Below, in pieces: positions 15,101-26,068 of a stretch of 64,000 nt of DNA. Position 1 is the stretch's first letter; each line of letters begins with the position of its first letter. The notes under the pieces were generated by a model. That model had not been told where the DNA came from. It saw only the letters and a program-made list of their open reading frames with translations, and searched no databases. The position numbers and the translations under genes were made by a program. Source of the DNA: Leptoclinus maculatus. Taxonomy: Eukaryota > Chordata > Actinopteri > Perciformes > Stichaeidae. The stretch spans positions 12,648,986-12,712,985 of the forward strand of contig JAVDOI010000003.1 of NCBI GenBank assembly GCA_032191485.1, written 5' to 3'.

Positions 15101-18100
15101 TTAAGCATTATGTTCAGTTATTTAATAATTTGGCTTTTTTATTGAACCTTCAGACCACCTGTGTGTTTAAACCTTTTCTGTTGCATGTACAAAGTGATAT
15201 GTTTTACCTCACTGACTCTATTATGCAGTTTAGCAAAGCCCATAACGTTATACAATTAAAAAATAAAGACTAGAATTAGATTGCATTCTCTAAACGGTAA
15301 AAAAAAATGTTTGTGTTGCACCAAAAAGAAGTCCAAACTGAAAGGCTGTTGTGGAAACCACTACGACCTGCATGGTGAGCCCATAACCACAACTGTCCTC
15401 GATGAATGAGTGAAATGGAAAAAGCTGAAGGTTTATGTTTTTTTTTTCATCTTTCTTTCAGCGGCTTCCAAACCGTTAAATATGACCATTACAAAAGTAG
15501 ATAACCGGTAGAGAGTAGAAAACTGAAAATGATTAGTGGGTCTACCGCGCCCAAGTCACATGCTTTGTCTCCCATCCATCAATGACACGTTTCACAGTCG
15601 CTAGAGGTCTTTGCAGTGGTGGAGGAGGTATTGAAATCTTACCTCAGTATAAAATTACTCAATAACAAGTAAAAGTCCTGCATTCAAAATATTACTCAAG
15701 AAGTATCAGCAGCAAAATTAACTTAGAGTATCAAAAGTAAAAGTACTCCTTTTGCAAAATGACCTCACATTTTAATATTGCAAATGTGAAGCTATTTTAA
15801 CTTAACTTAACATACTGTTATGTAGTTACATTTTTATAATTAATCATATTCTTTTAAGTTTTGAAAGTCTGTAACAATATCTGAAAGCATGCAACAACTT
15901 TAAAACTCTTTGAACAAAGTGGAAAGATTCTGTTCTCTGGATCTAATTCAGCTCCTAAATACAGAAAAAGGTTATGAAGTAATGGTGATAAATGGAGCAG
16001 CTGAAGAAACTCAGGAGAAGAGCAAGTTACACCATTCAAGGAAAATAAAAATGTGTCTTCTTGCTGGACATTTCAAAACACTGTTCTCACACTGCCGTGT
16101 ACGACTTAAAAATAGATTTTCAGATGGGAATCATTTTCGCATGGTTTTCAGTAAGAGGCCAGTGGGAGAAAAAAAAATACCTTCTTCACATTTATGCAAC
16201 ATTTCATGTCTAGCAGCTTCACAGATGTAGGCCCCATTATTAGGTACTTGAAATGAATAAGCAGCATGGAAATATCTCACAAATGGATACTGCACCAGGC
16301 AGTCACACTAAACCGCTCTGCCCTTTCAGTTATCAAGCCGAGTCGATGAGCAGAGTGGGAGTTATTTTGTGCAAAAGGAAACTAAAGATACTTCTTCATA
16401 TCCACTCAGCACTTCAGCTCTGTGTCTAGGTAACCTGATCTTCATTTCCTTCGAGAGAAGAAGCTCCATTATATCAGACATTTTATGAAAACTAGACTAA
16501 GAGTGTGTATGTCCACGACAAAATATGCACATCTTTACTGAGACCCATCTCTGTCTGCATCCAGATGCACGTCTGAAGACACATTCATGTGCAGTGAGTC
16601 AGGCGTTCAGTATTTCCAAAATAATTAAGTGCCATAACTCAATTTATAATTTAATTGGTTGCATCTTGGCTTCAATTAGCCGATATATCGCACCGGTATT
16701 CAGTTTCTTCTCAGAGGGTCCTTTATCAACAAAGATACCCAGACACACCATGTCTGTTTTCTCTGACAAACAGTTATGAATATGAAGATAAAATGCAGCA
16801 TTCACATAAGCCAATAAGCATTTTAATCCAAGGTGACTTGGGACAAGGTAGCCGACATGGAAACAGAACATGTGATTTTGATGAGACTAAAAGCTTGATG
16901 TTGATGGTGAAAAGCTTTCATTCCATTAATGTTATGTGTTTTTGCAATGGATTTTTCATGTGTGGTACAGTCTTGTATGAAGTCACAACAGTGTCTTTGT
17001 AAATGTCAAGCTGTGGAGGGTCAAACCTTTACTGCTTCAACCTTTACTGGTTCAACTAGAGCAGGGGTATTCAACTAAAATTCCAAAAGGTCCAGATTGA
17101 GAAAATCTCCTCGGGCAAAAGTCCGAAACATTACAATAATATCTAACTTGCGCTATTTAGTGCCATATATATATATATATTCAAGAAGCCTAGTAGTCGT
17201 AAGAACGCCTCTGTATAGTCAACAACTGTCAAAATCAAATAAAGAAAGTAGACATCAATTATATTTTAACAATTATTATTCTCAGTTTTCAAATTGAACT
17301 GGATGGATTATAAATAATACATAAATACATGTTCTTTTCATTTCAAGTAAAATAAGGTCTGGATTAAAGAATAACTGACATAACAGAAAGCTTTTGAAAA
17401 ATGTGCATCTTTAAATAAAGTAATTCATTTTAGAAAAATGTATTTCACTGAGTTGTCCTGCAGCTTTAAATTCAGTTCATTCAGGTGTGAAGTGATGTCA
17501 ATAAAAAAAGCCACAATATTATATTTTTGTCATCTAATAAGAGAAATTAGTGTGCATGGACTTTATCTGTGGTTATTAAAACACTTGTTTCAGAGTTGTG
17601 CTTTGCCTCGTAGTGCGCTCCATTTTAGTTACGGTTTCTGAACATATGAGACATGCTGGTTTTAACTGCCTGTGGGAATAATTAACATATAAATTCTATT
17701 CTCTCTGAACACATTTCTCTTTTTGGAGAACGTCATGTGAGATAACTTCTCTGATTAGCGCAATTTTCCTGCTCTTCTTTCTATTTCCTTGTCTCAGCCC
17801 CGTGTGTCACGGTGTGTGTAAATCTCACTAGAGTCAGGAAACTTGTCAGAATACCCATATTTGATTGGCTGAGCTGCATCACCTGATGTGATTTACAACG
17901 CATTGGTCGGTGTGTTTCCTGCACCGCTGAACAAGTGCCGTAACGGCTGAATAAGGTGCGCTGGTTAAAGTATAAACTCACTGTCAAATATGAATAATTC
18001 CGAATTATCTATCGGTTTTAGATACTGGGTCCGGATCTGGACCGAGGTCCGCCAGTTGGGGACCCCTGAACTAGAGTAGCAAGACACGGTCACTGTCCAT

Positions 18101-21100
18101 ACATGCATATATTCTCCTATTGCTACTGTTAAATGTCCAGTACCACAATCCAAATAAAATGACAAACAAAACTAATTCAAAATCAAGACTGGTATCTGGC
18201 ATCACTCTCACATTGATAGACAGTTCATTGAAGACGAGGACCAGTTAACATTATTTTCTGATGCTATGTAATGATGTCCACAACAGTAATGTTTGTCGAC
18301 AACATAACCTCGTGCTAATATTGGAGTAAAACAGAGGTTAGTTAAAATCTCTCCAGTTAACAACAATAAAGACCAATTCTGGGTTTGACACAGCAAGTTT
18401 TAAATCATCTTCTTGGAACAGCCACAGAATGATTGTCCTCACTTCAAAAATATTATTGTGTTTTTTCAACCACTTAAAAAGTTGTCCTCATAGGAACCTA
18501 TAAAACAAAGAATGACAGTGAATGTTGTCTGACTGGACCATTAGTGGAAGTAGCATTACCTTATGAAAGCTCAAAAAAGCAATAGAGAAACCAAACCATA
18601 AAGGAAAAGTTGAACATTTTGGGAAATACACCTGAGAATACGTCTGAGAAGATTATTGGCACTCCCATATCTCTATGATAAATATCAAGCTACATCCTGA
18701 AGCTGGCTAACTAAGTTTAGCACAAAGACTGGAAACAGCTTGCCTGGCTATGATATCAGTTATCGGCCGTAGAGATGTCTGCCTTCTTTTGATTATAATG
18801 GGACTATTGGGGAACTATTTTACTATTTAGTTACTACATGAAACTGCTCATAACAAGGTCTGTAGATTATCTTGAGTCTTGAGTGACATTTCTACGTCCG
18901 ATGTCTCCAAAACAAGGCAACTCACACCAAAACTGTCTAGATTGATGAAAAAATAAAATGAAGCACAACAGGTTTGATGAAAAATATGTACTTTTTGATT
19001 TTGGGGTGAACTGTCCCTTTAAAATCCCAGCAGGCTACCTGACCAGTATCAAATGACATTCAGATAAAGTTAGCAACTAGACGGTGAACATTGAGGAGCA
19101 GCTGAAAAGCTCATATGATAAATATTTGTAACGTTATATGTTCTCCAAGGCTTCAAATTCTCCAGACACAGTGTAAATGTTACTTTTAAGTTTGAAGTGT
19201 AATTACTGAAAGCTTTTATAATGTACTAATTAGCACCTCATTAACTTTACCATCTGTCTGGTTAACATCCTGACGAGGTAGGAAACCGAGGGAACTGAAG
19301 CCGTCCTTCTTATCTCTAACCACAAAGTGTCCTTCACAGAGATCTAGCAGCAGCAGTGTCTATGAAAAGTGTGCAAACACTTCACTTATAATCTGTCTTT
19401 TAGTTACCGTGACTAAACCAGAACCAGTGCCGTCTCCCATATGAGTCACTCACTGTGCTCTTATGGACTTCAAATCATTGGCCAGCAGATGTTCATTTAA
19501 GACCTATACTTGTTCACAGTGTTTCTAGCAATATGGAACAAATTTAAAACAAGAATGCTTCCCGGAAAATAAAATAATTTGCCTATTTGAGCAAAAATGT
19601 GCTATATGACCACCACCAGAAGAGTCTGTGTTTCTGATTTATAAAGATTTATAGCAGCCTAGTTGTTGCCTGCTTATTATCCACCACAGACTCATAATTC
19701 GATTTGGATTTATTATTTTTAGCCACAAGTCGCCACTGTGTGCCAGTGGGAACCCGGTAACCTAGTTGACCACAATGCAGCAAAACATGAAAGTCTCGTG
19801 ATGAATTAAGATGTGACCTCGAGTCCATAACATCGACACTGTTGTTCTGGTTTGTTCTCCTGCTTCCTCTCACAGCCGCCTGTTTTCATTCAACCAATTA
19901 AAGTCACTCCTAAGTGTTTTTTCACCAGATGAGAGTTTGTGGCCTGTGAAATGTGAAGCGTTTCCATCTCTAAAACCAAACTTCATCAGCTCTGTTCATT
20001 GTAAAGAAAGTGGAGGACAGTTGCATACATTTTAGCATTTGTTGATATTTCAAATTAATTGGTATTAGGACGGCAGCAACTGTGTGGGTCAAGCCACAAC
20101 CAGCAGCACCGCAGGTTCGGGTAAACTTAGGCAGAAAATATCACAGGTTTGGGTGGGAGGGTCAAAAAGTTACAAAGCAACGTTCCAGGTAAGTTATCAA
20201 TAACTTCCAGTCCACCTTCTCTCTGTCACGCTTTCTCTCAAACACACACCCATAGCGGCGCTCAGTCCTTCTCAGTCCAATTGTTCGACTACAATGCATC
20301 AAGTTGGCGGTTTGCAGGTCGGGTTCGAGTGGTTGACTAACTCTTATTTTTGCAGGTTGGGCCGTGTGGATTGGCTCTCATACTGGGTCAGGTGGGAGAG
20401 GGTATTAAAAATCCCTGACTCCCGAATCACTAGCAGCTACTGCAACAATTATTTTCAATATTGTTAAATCTGCCGATTACAGTTTTATTTGGTAATAAAA
20501 GTCAAAACAATGTTGCAAAGAAAGCTAATTATTAATTAAAAATAATTTCTCAGGGCCTGAGGTGATGCTTGTTTTACGTCTGACCAAAAGTCCAAAACCC
20601 AATTTCGTATATTTATTTTTGCTGGAAAAATGACAAAATGTATTAACAGATTGTCAAAATAGCTGCTTATTTTTGTTTTTGTTAATGAGCACATCGATCA
20701 AGGGTGTTTATATAATCCTTTAGCATCTGTAAAGAGTTTGTCAATGGCATCTGAACTGTGAGGAATGTCACTGTTAGGCTGCTGGTTTAAATTAGTGGTA
20801 ATAATGATGACATACTTTCCTCACACATTTTCTCACATAATGACTGCCGTTTAACAAAGATAAGTACCAGTATTATCTCTCTGCTTCCTCGGGGACACCG
20901 AAACATTCAACTAACCGACCATACGTGTATTTACTTTTGATAATATCAAAGCCATAAAATATGTGAGACAAAATAGAATGGATACAGTTTTGATCCCATA
21001 TTTATTATAAAATGAAAAGTTAGACTTGATAATAAAAATATCCCCATAGTCGAAGTTATGAGATAGAAAGTCATAATTATGAGATACTTAAACACAACAG

Positions 21101-21812
21101 TCATAGAAGCAGCTCTTTGGCTGGTTACCCAACATTTGACATGGAAATGTATTGTGAGTACATTGAAGACTACTTTAAATGTGGCTTTACAACAGATGAA
21201 ATACTTCACGTGGGATTGTGCAAACGCACCCTTGAAAGGATTTTAAGCATTGAACAAAGTTATTGTAATAACTTGTGTTTGACATTTGTCTTTGCTATTT
21301 TCTTTAAAAGTTTGATAGAGTAATGTGGGTTTATTAACCCTAAATTAAAAGGATTTAAGTTATAATAACAGAAATGTGCTTAAATATATTTTTACATTTA
21401 TATAACTGCATGTACAATATTTTAACACTTGAATAAACAATAATCAAATGCAGAGACAGTTATTTACCAATATGTTAGGAGTAGTTACATTTACACAGTC
21501 TTACAGTTACAGCCGGCCCTTTGAGGGCGACCATGATGCTGATGTGGCCCAGAGTGAAAATGAGTTTGACACCCCTGATCTAGTGAATAATCGCCTAATT
21601 CCCAGCCATGTCGAAAACTCAGACTAATCAATCTAAGTATTAACCCAGCTCCTTATGGGTCAACCTTTAACGTTTCGTGTGGAAAAAAGACCAAGTTGTG
21701 CCTCTTAATATCAGGACACATTTACCTAAATTCAACCAACAGGATTAATCTGACCTAAATGACATTAAGCAGCACGTTAATGTTGGAGCTGAGTTTGTGT
21801 TTGTCTAGAAAT

Positions 21813-21850
<38 letters not shown>

Positions 21851-22006
21851 CATGAACTCTGAAGGTCTACACTGGAATCACTCAAGTGATGAGCAGACTC
21901 TGACTGCTCGCACTAATGAGATTGAAACTCTGTTGATTAAGTACAGATCAGACTTGTCTTTTTTAACATTCATCTATGGGGACTGAGAGGTGAAACATAA
22001 ACACAG

Positions 22007-22050
<44 letters not shown>

Positions 22051-25000
22051 CACTGAATGCTGTTCGAGAGTCACTGATGTTCAATCAACAATCAAAACAA
22101 AGACATCTTCAGTAATTACCTAAGCACAAGAAGTCATATAACTCCACAGTCATTAACTAAAAGCCTTGCTGGTTTCAGTATGAATTAGTAGTTGAGTACT
22201 GAAGTAACCCCAAATCCATTTTTGTAAGTCTGTGTTGCAGTCAGCCAATCCTTCAATAACAATAAAAGCTGAAGTCAGTCAAAAAGCCTCAACTGAAATC
22301 TAAGGATGCAATTCGTCTGCTTTTTTTAGCAACAGAAAACAGGGTAGCAAACTGAAAGGGTACATTGCACAAACAGAATCACATGGTGGGATTGAACAAC
22401 AAAAGCATTATTTCCAACCCTCATTTTTTGGGAAATTAGCAGAGGCTTCCGGGCCAATTGGAAGAAATAAAGGCACGAGTCAATGATTACGTTTATATTA
22501 CGCACACTAATATTCTGAATATGATACGGGTCATGTAAACAGCATTCATTCAGATATTCCAAATTACACCTTATTCTGAATGTAGCATTTCTTTGGACAG
22601 CATACAGCGCATTAAGAATATGCATCATAATTTAGGTATTTAATACAATTTGCAACTGACGGCCTCCTGCCGGTTTACAGCCAGCTCTGTGCTTGACACA
22701 AACCAACTAGCCAACAGTTTGCCAGGCTGTGGTAGAGATGCATGCCCAAAAGAAAAGCCCACATTTCTGGCCAGAAGGAAAAACTCATCTACTTAGAAAC
22801 ACTATGAAAAGACGTGGGTTTTTGGATATGCGAGGGAGTCTGTGGTCTGTGGTCTGTGGTCACACAGGCGAACAAGTCGGCCACCGGTTACAATAATCGG
22901 AGCATGCACGGCTGCATGTAAACAGGAATATTAGTGTCATTAGCCATGTAAGCAGCTTAGAAGGAATATTGTATTTCCTGAGTAATGGTGAAAACCGGTA
23001 TATATTTTGCATGTCAATGTAGTCAGTGTGAAAAGAAGCACTTTCTCCTAATAACTAATGGCATAGTTGCAATTTCGCTGTGCTCCCTCTGCACCATTTG
23101 GCAAAGCTGTTAAGAGAAGAGAACGGGAACAGTGAACAGAGTCTGAAACGGCATTAATACCTCCAGTGTTTCTACTGTACACTATATCTCAGGCTGCACA
23201 ATGTATACATACATTTATGTATTTCTCTTCCCCACGCAAAAAGTATACGTGACCCTACAGTGGAATATTGTAGCTGTAGTCCAGAGAGTAATAATCGTGA
23301 CCTTATAATCGTGATCATTAATCATTTTGACCATTATGGTGCATTATTGTAATGCCAGTAAATCATAGGAATGTGGAGGGTTAGAAAATTGGTTTTGGAT
23401 TAATATTTACACAGTAAAAATCTGTCCCATGCTTCAAATCACAGTCAATCTTTTCAATATTTAGCTTAATATTAACCATAATATTTCCCTAACCTCAATC
23501 CAGTTCTGCAAGTTCCTAAACATGACTGTAGAAAGGTTTGACACTATGCACACACAGTCTTCTCCCGGTAATGCCGTAGAGACGTTGGGTTAGCAATACC
23601 ACACACAGTGTAACATTAGCTTCACAGCTAATAATCCCTGCTGGTGACCACGGCTGTCGCTTATGTTCCCACTCAAGCAGATGAGAAAACACAAATGCAA
23701 ACCTGCCCTTGCAGAAATAACATATCAAGCTGCGACACTCACTAGATTTTAGTGATCTGTCTTGGCCCTGAAACCTGCCAGTGAGAGAAGCATTCTGTAG
23801 CAGGGAGCTCGTTGCTTGACTGTGAGGGAATGGAGAGCAACATGTCCCCAGTGGAGCCCTGATGGAAGCTCACCCCCTCCCGAAAACACTTCCCACCAAC
23901 CACTTTCAGAATCCCCCAGCAGCCCAACATATTCTTGATTCTAACCAGGGAAGATTTGAGCTAGTTTGAATGACCTTTTATAAGGGGAGGGCCTCAAACT
24001 GCCCCTTGACACTGATGCACTCTGTTTCAGCCAATTCTGGATGACAAAATGCGATCGGAGCTTCTAAAGAAGTCACACCATAGGCGTTCCCAATGTGAGG
24101 CACTCACTCCTGCTACTCAGAGAACCGGGGTTACGCAAGTAACCTAACGTTTTCCCCTGTCACTGGGATTTACTGCAGTAAGAGCCACTTAACTGGTGCA
24201 GCCTATGGCTGCTGAAGCCAAAGAGAGGAGAAGCCAAGAGACACACTCCTCTGGCTTCTCCAAAATGAAAGGTGGTGTTGCTGAAGATCTGTGAAATAAG
24301 GAAAGGAATTCACTGTAAAGCCTCTGGAATGAAGTACATATTCAGCAGATACAAGACCATGGGTGCAATGGATAACCAGGTGATCCAAAACAGGCCTTGA
24401 CATGCAATAAGTGAATGTATGTGCTCCATGGGAACATTCACAGCAAGATGAAGTTACAGTGATAAGAATAAGACAGCTCTGGTGAATCCAAGTGAGCTAT
24501 AATAATTTATTTGCCCACATGACATGCCTCTGCTGGTCGTAAACACTGTCTTCATTCATATGACATTAAGCGTGGTAGGATCTGCCAAGCAAGGAGCACA
24601 AATAAATACTGTCTTTCGGTAAACAATGTAATTTGGATTTGATACAAACAATTTTTCAAAAATAAAGACTGATGGGGGATTTCAAAGAACATGAAAAATA
24701 TATATATTTTTTAAGTGTTTATACGTGTGTGTGTTTTTTTCAGTAAGGCCAAGCTAAGGTGAAAAAGTTAACAAAATGACATCTGACCATTAACCTGCTT
24801 CACTGCTACCTTAACTTTTGAAGAGGCGGTTATAGTTTCCTCTATTTATTTGTTTCTATAAAACACTAAAGGGAACACTATAAAATATTCTGCCCCTGCA
24901 AACCGCACTAACTGTTATAAGAGCAGTTGCAGAGCCGGCTTCTTGCCAAGTCTTGTAGTCCTGCTGCAGTGTAAATGAATCTAAATCAAATTCCCTCAAG

Positions 25001-25083
25001 TGTGCCTCAAGAGAATATGACACCTGGACTGAAGCAGTTTTTCAAAGTGGATGCTAAAACACACCTTGTGTGCGTGGAAATGA

Positions 25084-25164
<81 letters not shown>

Positions 25165-25774
25165 GCTGTATACTCACAGGCACTCAGAGATGAAATGAAA
25201 CGTCAACAGACTCAGGCTAATAACTAACTGGTGACACCTCTCCACTGGAGCGACCTCCTATGGAGCCGCGGCGGGTTTCAATTTGCGCGTACAAAATGTG
25301 AGAAGAAACCCCGCAAATTGTAAAAAAAAAAAATCTCCCAATATGTTTTAACACATGGCTGAGTTGGGAAAGTTAGAGTAACGTTATCGCCTCGTTACAT
25401 CTTCTTCTGCAGTTGTATAATTGCACTCGGAGAATTAGCGTCACCCAGCGCATCTCTACGATCTCACTCCTAATGTAAGCATTGTAGTCGTGGATGGAAA
25501 CCTGATGGAATAAAGGCTCATACATTTCTGAGGATTTGCGCAACATTTTAATAGAAACCTGCATATTGTGGTAAAATTGATTAATTGAATCATTGAGAAA
25601 CAATAAAGTTGCTAATAAAGGACTTAGGCTACGTTTTATTGTGGTTAAACACTTCGTCTGGGTCTATAAAAACACAAACGTTCATTGAGGTAAAAGTAAA
25701 TTACGGTAGCCAGCCTACTTACCTATCAAAATGAAGATGGAGAGATAAGTATTGTAGTTTTTAATATAATCCAT
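56..25774 (-). CDS. ltk: Ltk receptor tyrosine kinase, ectodomain part (3' end off window)
   Basis: Coding exons on the minus strand: 25774-25723, 9282-9184, 7805-7656, 7326-7098, 5914-5775, 5024-4887, 3147-2998, 2366-2266, 2129-1969, 1598-1504 and 127-56. All have AG acceptors and GT donors, and phases agree at every junction, giving about 462 residues before the left edge. Order: hydrophobic signal peptide (about 1-20), MAM 1 (about 53-223, starting TSCDFESLCLW), LDL-receptor class A (about 232-268), MAM 2 (about 272-437, SHCSFEQDACGW), then a linker. MAM-LDLa-MAM followed by a kinase is the ALK/LTK plan. LTK is chosen over ALK because rpap1 lies next to it on the same strand, as in human 15q15.1, and because the region before MAM 1 is short. 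Known family role: plasma-membrane receptor for ALKAL ligands; zebrafish ltk (shady) specifies iridophores. N-glycosylation sequons include NHS, NLT and NGT. The kinase itself cannot be seen here. Confidence 0.9.
1504..3147 (-). other. ltk: ltk exons 7-10: MAM 2
   Basis: Exons 3147-2998, 2366-2266, 2129-1969 and 1598-1504. The product runs from ALPFGSHCSFEQDACGW through GHFLFLQV and MRFSLYLHGDFNGTLLVA to ADVALDDIAIGAACFDT. The DDIAIG...C ending is the typical last strand and cysteine of a MAM domain. Acceptors and donors are standard. Confidence 0.88.
3433..3858. mobile_element. Candidate solo LTR
   Basis: The 426-bp segment begins TGTAAGGGGC and ends GTACTGTCACA (TG...CA) and is flanked on both sides by CATC, a 4-bp target duplication. 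Inside, in the plus direction, are a TATA-like tract (tagtatatatttt) and an AT-rich, poly(A)-signal-like stretch (taattaaataacc), as expected of an LTR. No gag, pol or primer-binding site follows, so it would be a solo LTR. It sits in the ltk intron between exons 6 and 7. The superfamily is not determined. Confidence 0.5.
4887..5024 (-). other. ltk: ltk exon 6, LDL-receptor class A domain
   Basis: This single 138-nt exon, phase 1 at both ends, encodes an LDLa module. Six cysteines are spaced as in CGESFHC...GGCIDQ...VCNFHTDC...GEDEGFIC, including the calcium-binding acidic cluster DCPLGEDE. In ALK the same module lies between the two MAM domains, which is exactly its place here. Confidence 0.9.
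5127..5400 (+). repeat. Teleost interspersed repeat (gttagcttagctta family), copy 1
   Basis: Recognisable as a common fish repeat from the phrases aaaggattagttggacattt, cagttagcttagcttagct, aaagactgg and ggggaaacagctagcctg. It lies in an ltk intron. Two more copies occur in intron 1. Non-coding and MITE-like; the class is not certain. Confidence 0.6.
7098..9282 (-). other. ltk: ltk exons 2-4: N-terminal stalk and first part of MAM 1
   Basis: Exon 2 (9282-9184) encodes an acidic, His-rich linker (STTCHTLLDRFLEENFS...). Exon 3 (7805-7656) opens MAM 1 with TSCDFESLCLW. Exon 4 (7326-7098) begins with the MAM motif GHFLLL and carries the paired cysteines RCKYHL and RHCTLKV. MAM 1 is completed by exon 5 (5914-5775), which ends at LELIDCES. 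The intron between exons 2 and 3 holds a poly-G run; the intron between 3 and 4 shows nothing recognisable. Confidence 0.85.
8639..8657. repeat. Poly-G run
   Basis: About 19 uninterrupted G, in an ltk intron. Assembly of its length is likely unreliable. Confidence 0.9.
9625..10017. repeat. Possible MITE with 12-bp inverted ends
   Basis: The left end aaagggtaactt (9625-9636) is the exact reverse complement of aagttacccttt (10006-10017). The 390-bp interior is non-coding. No target duplication was recognised. Confidence 0.35.
11240..11386. repeat. Short repeat with inverted tagggct ends
   Basis: Starts gtagggctgtgtatcg and ends ctacctagcccta. The ends are imperfect inverted copies of a motif often seen at fish non-autonomous elements. 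Weak call. Confidence 0.3.
12160..12245 (-). repeat. Teleost interspersed repeat, copy 2 (partial, reverse)
   Basis: The reverse complement reads ccagttagcttagcataaag and ggaaacagctagcctggct, matching the repeat at 5127-5400 and 18598-18770. Truncated. Confidence 0.55.
13230..13345 (-). repeat. Teleost interspersed repeat (gatgacgtcctcaaatg family), end fragment
   Basis: Contains ttttgtcgatcgactaatta and ctgactgatcgtttcacctc, which resemble one end of the repeat family whose other part is seen at 51455-51665 and 61840-61960. Confidence 0.4.
13544..13580 (+). repeat. LINE 3' tail fragment
   Basis: The stretch containing ttggtgctatataacta followed by gacttgactgg resembles the ttggcgctatataaataaa tail of fish L2-like LINEs. 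A reverse-strand fragment of related type (aagtcagttttatttatata) is at 14225-14256, and another at 13140-13175. Confidence 0.45.
14052..14110 (+). repeat. Tandem repeat, roughly 25-bp unit
   Basis: The block acaagacaaaaacaagagaa recurs about 2.4 times head to tail. Confidence 0.6.
14468..14530 (+). repeat. hAT-type end fragment
   Basis: The text gggtgtctcaatcttgaggt followed by cgggaccccatgtgggt resembles the end of a widespread fish hAT non-autonomous family. No partner end was found. Confidence 0.35.
15615..15850 (+). repeat. Teleost interspersed repeat (gtaaaagtcctgcattcaaa family)
   Basis: Contains gtggtggaggaggtattgaa, gtaaaagtcctgcattcaaa and tatcaaaagtaaaagtact, a very common fish repeat. 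The opposite end of the family appears at about 56745-56886. Confidence 0.55.
17062..18068. mobile_element. Complete non-autonomous hAT-type transposon
   Basis: The 1,007-bp element starts CAGGGGTATTCAACT and ends with the inverse of CAGGGGTCCCCAACT (12 of 15 terminal bases match). It is bordered by perfect 8-bp target duplications, aactagag at 17054-17061 and 18069-18076. The 8-bp duplication and CAGGGG ends define hAT elements. No transposase frame is left inside, so it depended on another copy for movement. It lies in ltk intron 1. Confidence 0.85.
18598..18770 (+). repeat. Teleost interspersed repeat, copy 3
   Basis: Reads aaaggaaaagttgaacattt, gggaaatacacc and tagcacaaagactggaaaca, in the same order as copy 1. 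A matching tail (tttggggtgaactgtccctt) at about 18998-19022 may be its other end. Confidence 0.55.
21117..21245 (+). pseudogene. Possible transposase/integrase fragment
   Basis: The short frame reads ...EYIEDYFKCGFTTDEIL...CKRTLERIL. It resembles the helix-turn-helix start of repeat-encoded integrase-like proteins of fish (motif RTLKRIL). The rest is missing. Nearby tttataaaa-rich and ataattatgagat motifs are also repeat-like. Weak call. Confidence 0.25.
21490..21577 (-). repeat. hAT 3' end fragment (caggggtgtcaaactca family)
   Basis: The reverse complement of 21558-21577 is caggggtgtcaaactcattt, followed by ctctgggccacatcagc and gccctcaaagggccggc, a very common fish hAT terminus. The matching left end and 8-bp duplication (expected atctagtg) were not found. 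Confidence 0.55.
21815..21848. repeat. (AT)n microsatellite
   Basis: About 34 bp of alternating AT. Confidence 0.95.
22011..22048. repeat. (CA)n microsatellite
   Basis: About 38 bp of CA. Confidence 0.95.
22488..22970. repeat. Possible non-autonomous element with inverted ends
   Basis: The left end has cacactaatattctgaatat and tcatgtaaaca. The right end has tgcatgtaaacaggaatatt and agtgtc, inverted copies sharing acactaatattc. The same phrases occur in many fish repeats. Borders are approximate. Confidence 0.35.
24050..24160 (+). repeat. Fish repeat fragment (gaaccggggttacg family)
   Basis: Contains cactcactcctgctactcag and gaaccggggttacgcaagta, phrases familiar from dispersed fish repeats. 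Truncated; weak call. Confidence 0.3.
25089..25162. repeat. (GA)n microsatellite
   Basis: About 74 bp of AG, some 560 bp 3' of ltk exon 1 within intron 1. Confidence 0.95.
25723..25774 (-). other. ltk: ltk coding exon 1, signal peptide
   Basis: Only 17 codons plus one base. The ATG at 25774 sits in a good context (gagccATGG) and is followed by MDYIKNYNTYLSIFILI, a charged start plus hydrophobic core. The donor GTAAGT at 25722-25717 is consensus. The phase (1) fits exon 2 at 9282 directly, giving ...FILIVSTTC, so the signal peptide core ends at the intron. A further symmetric phase-1 exon hidden in the 16-kb intron cannot be excluded. Confidence 0.7.
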
Positions 25775-26011
25775 GGCTCCACAGAGGTCCACAGAGAGTC
25801 CGAGTCCCGTGTAGTTTATGGCACCTTTACGTCCTCATGAATACGTTCACAAACAGGCTCGTGAAGTACACAGTAAACGCACACACACGCGCGCGCTCCT
25901 CCGGACAGTGTAGTTGTTTCTCCAAGTTGCGCACTGTTACTCATTCCGGTGATGCTGATGCTGCTGCAGCTCCCAGTGACGACAAACCCCCCATCCCCAC
26001 CAACCTCCCCC

Positions 26012-26068
26012 TCCTCTCTCTCTCTCTCTCTCTCTCCCCCCCCCCCCCCCCTCTCTCTCTCTCTCTCA
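26012..26068. repeat. CT / poly-C / CT tract upstream of ltk
   Basis: (CT)n, then about 16 C, then (CT)n, roughly 240 bp 5' of the ltk start codon. It could act as a GA-rich promoter element on the ltk strand. No TATA box is evident. Confidence 0.8.

Larger units (their letters stand above)
9283..25722 (-). other. ltk: ltk intron 1 (16.4 kb)
   Basis: No coding exon was recognised inside. It contains, in order on the plus strand: a short inverted-end element (9625-10017), a reverse copy of the gcttagc repeat (about 12160-12245), LINE-tail fragments (13140-13175, 13544-13580, 14225-14256), a pair of diverged repeats (14468-14530, 15615-15850), a complete hAT element (17062-18068), another gcttagc repeat copy (18598-18770), a hAT end (21490-21577), AT and CA microsatellites, an element with inverted ends (about 22488-22970), and a GA tract (25089-25162). 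Confidence 0.7.
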
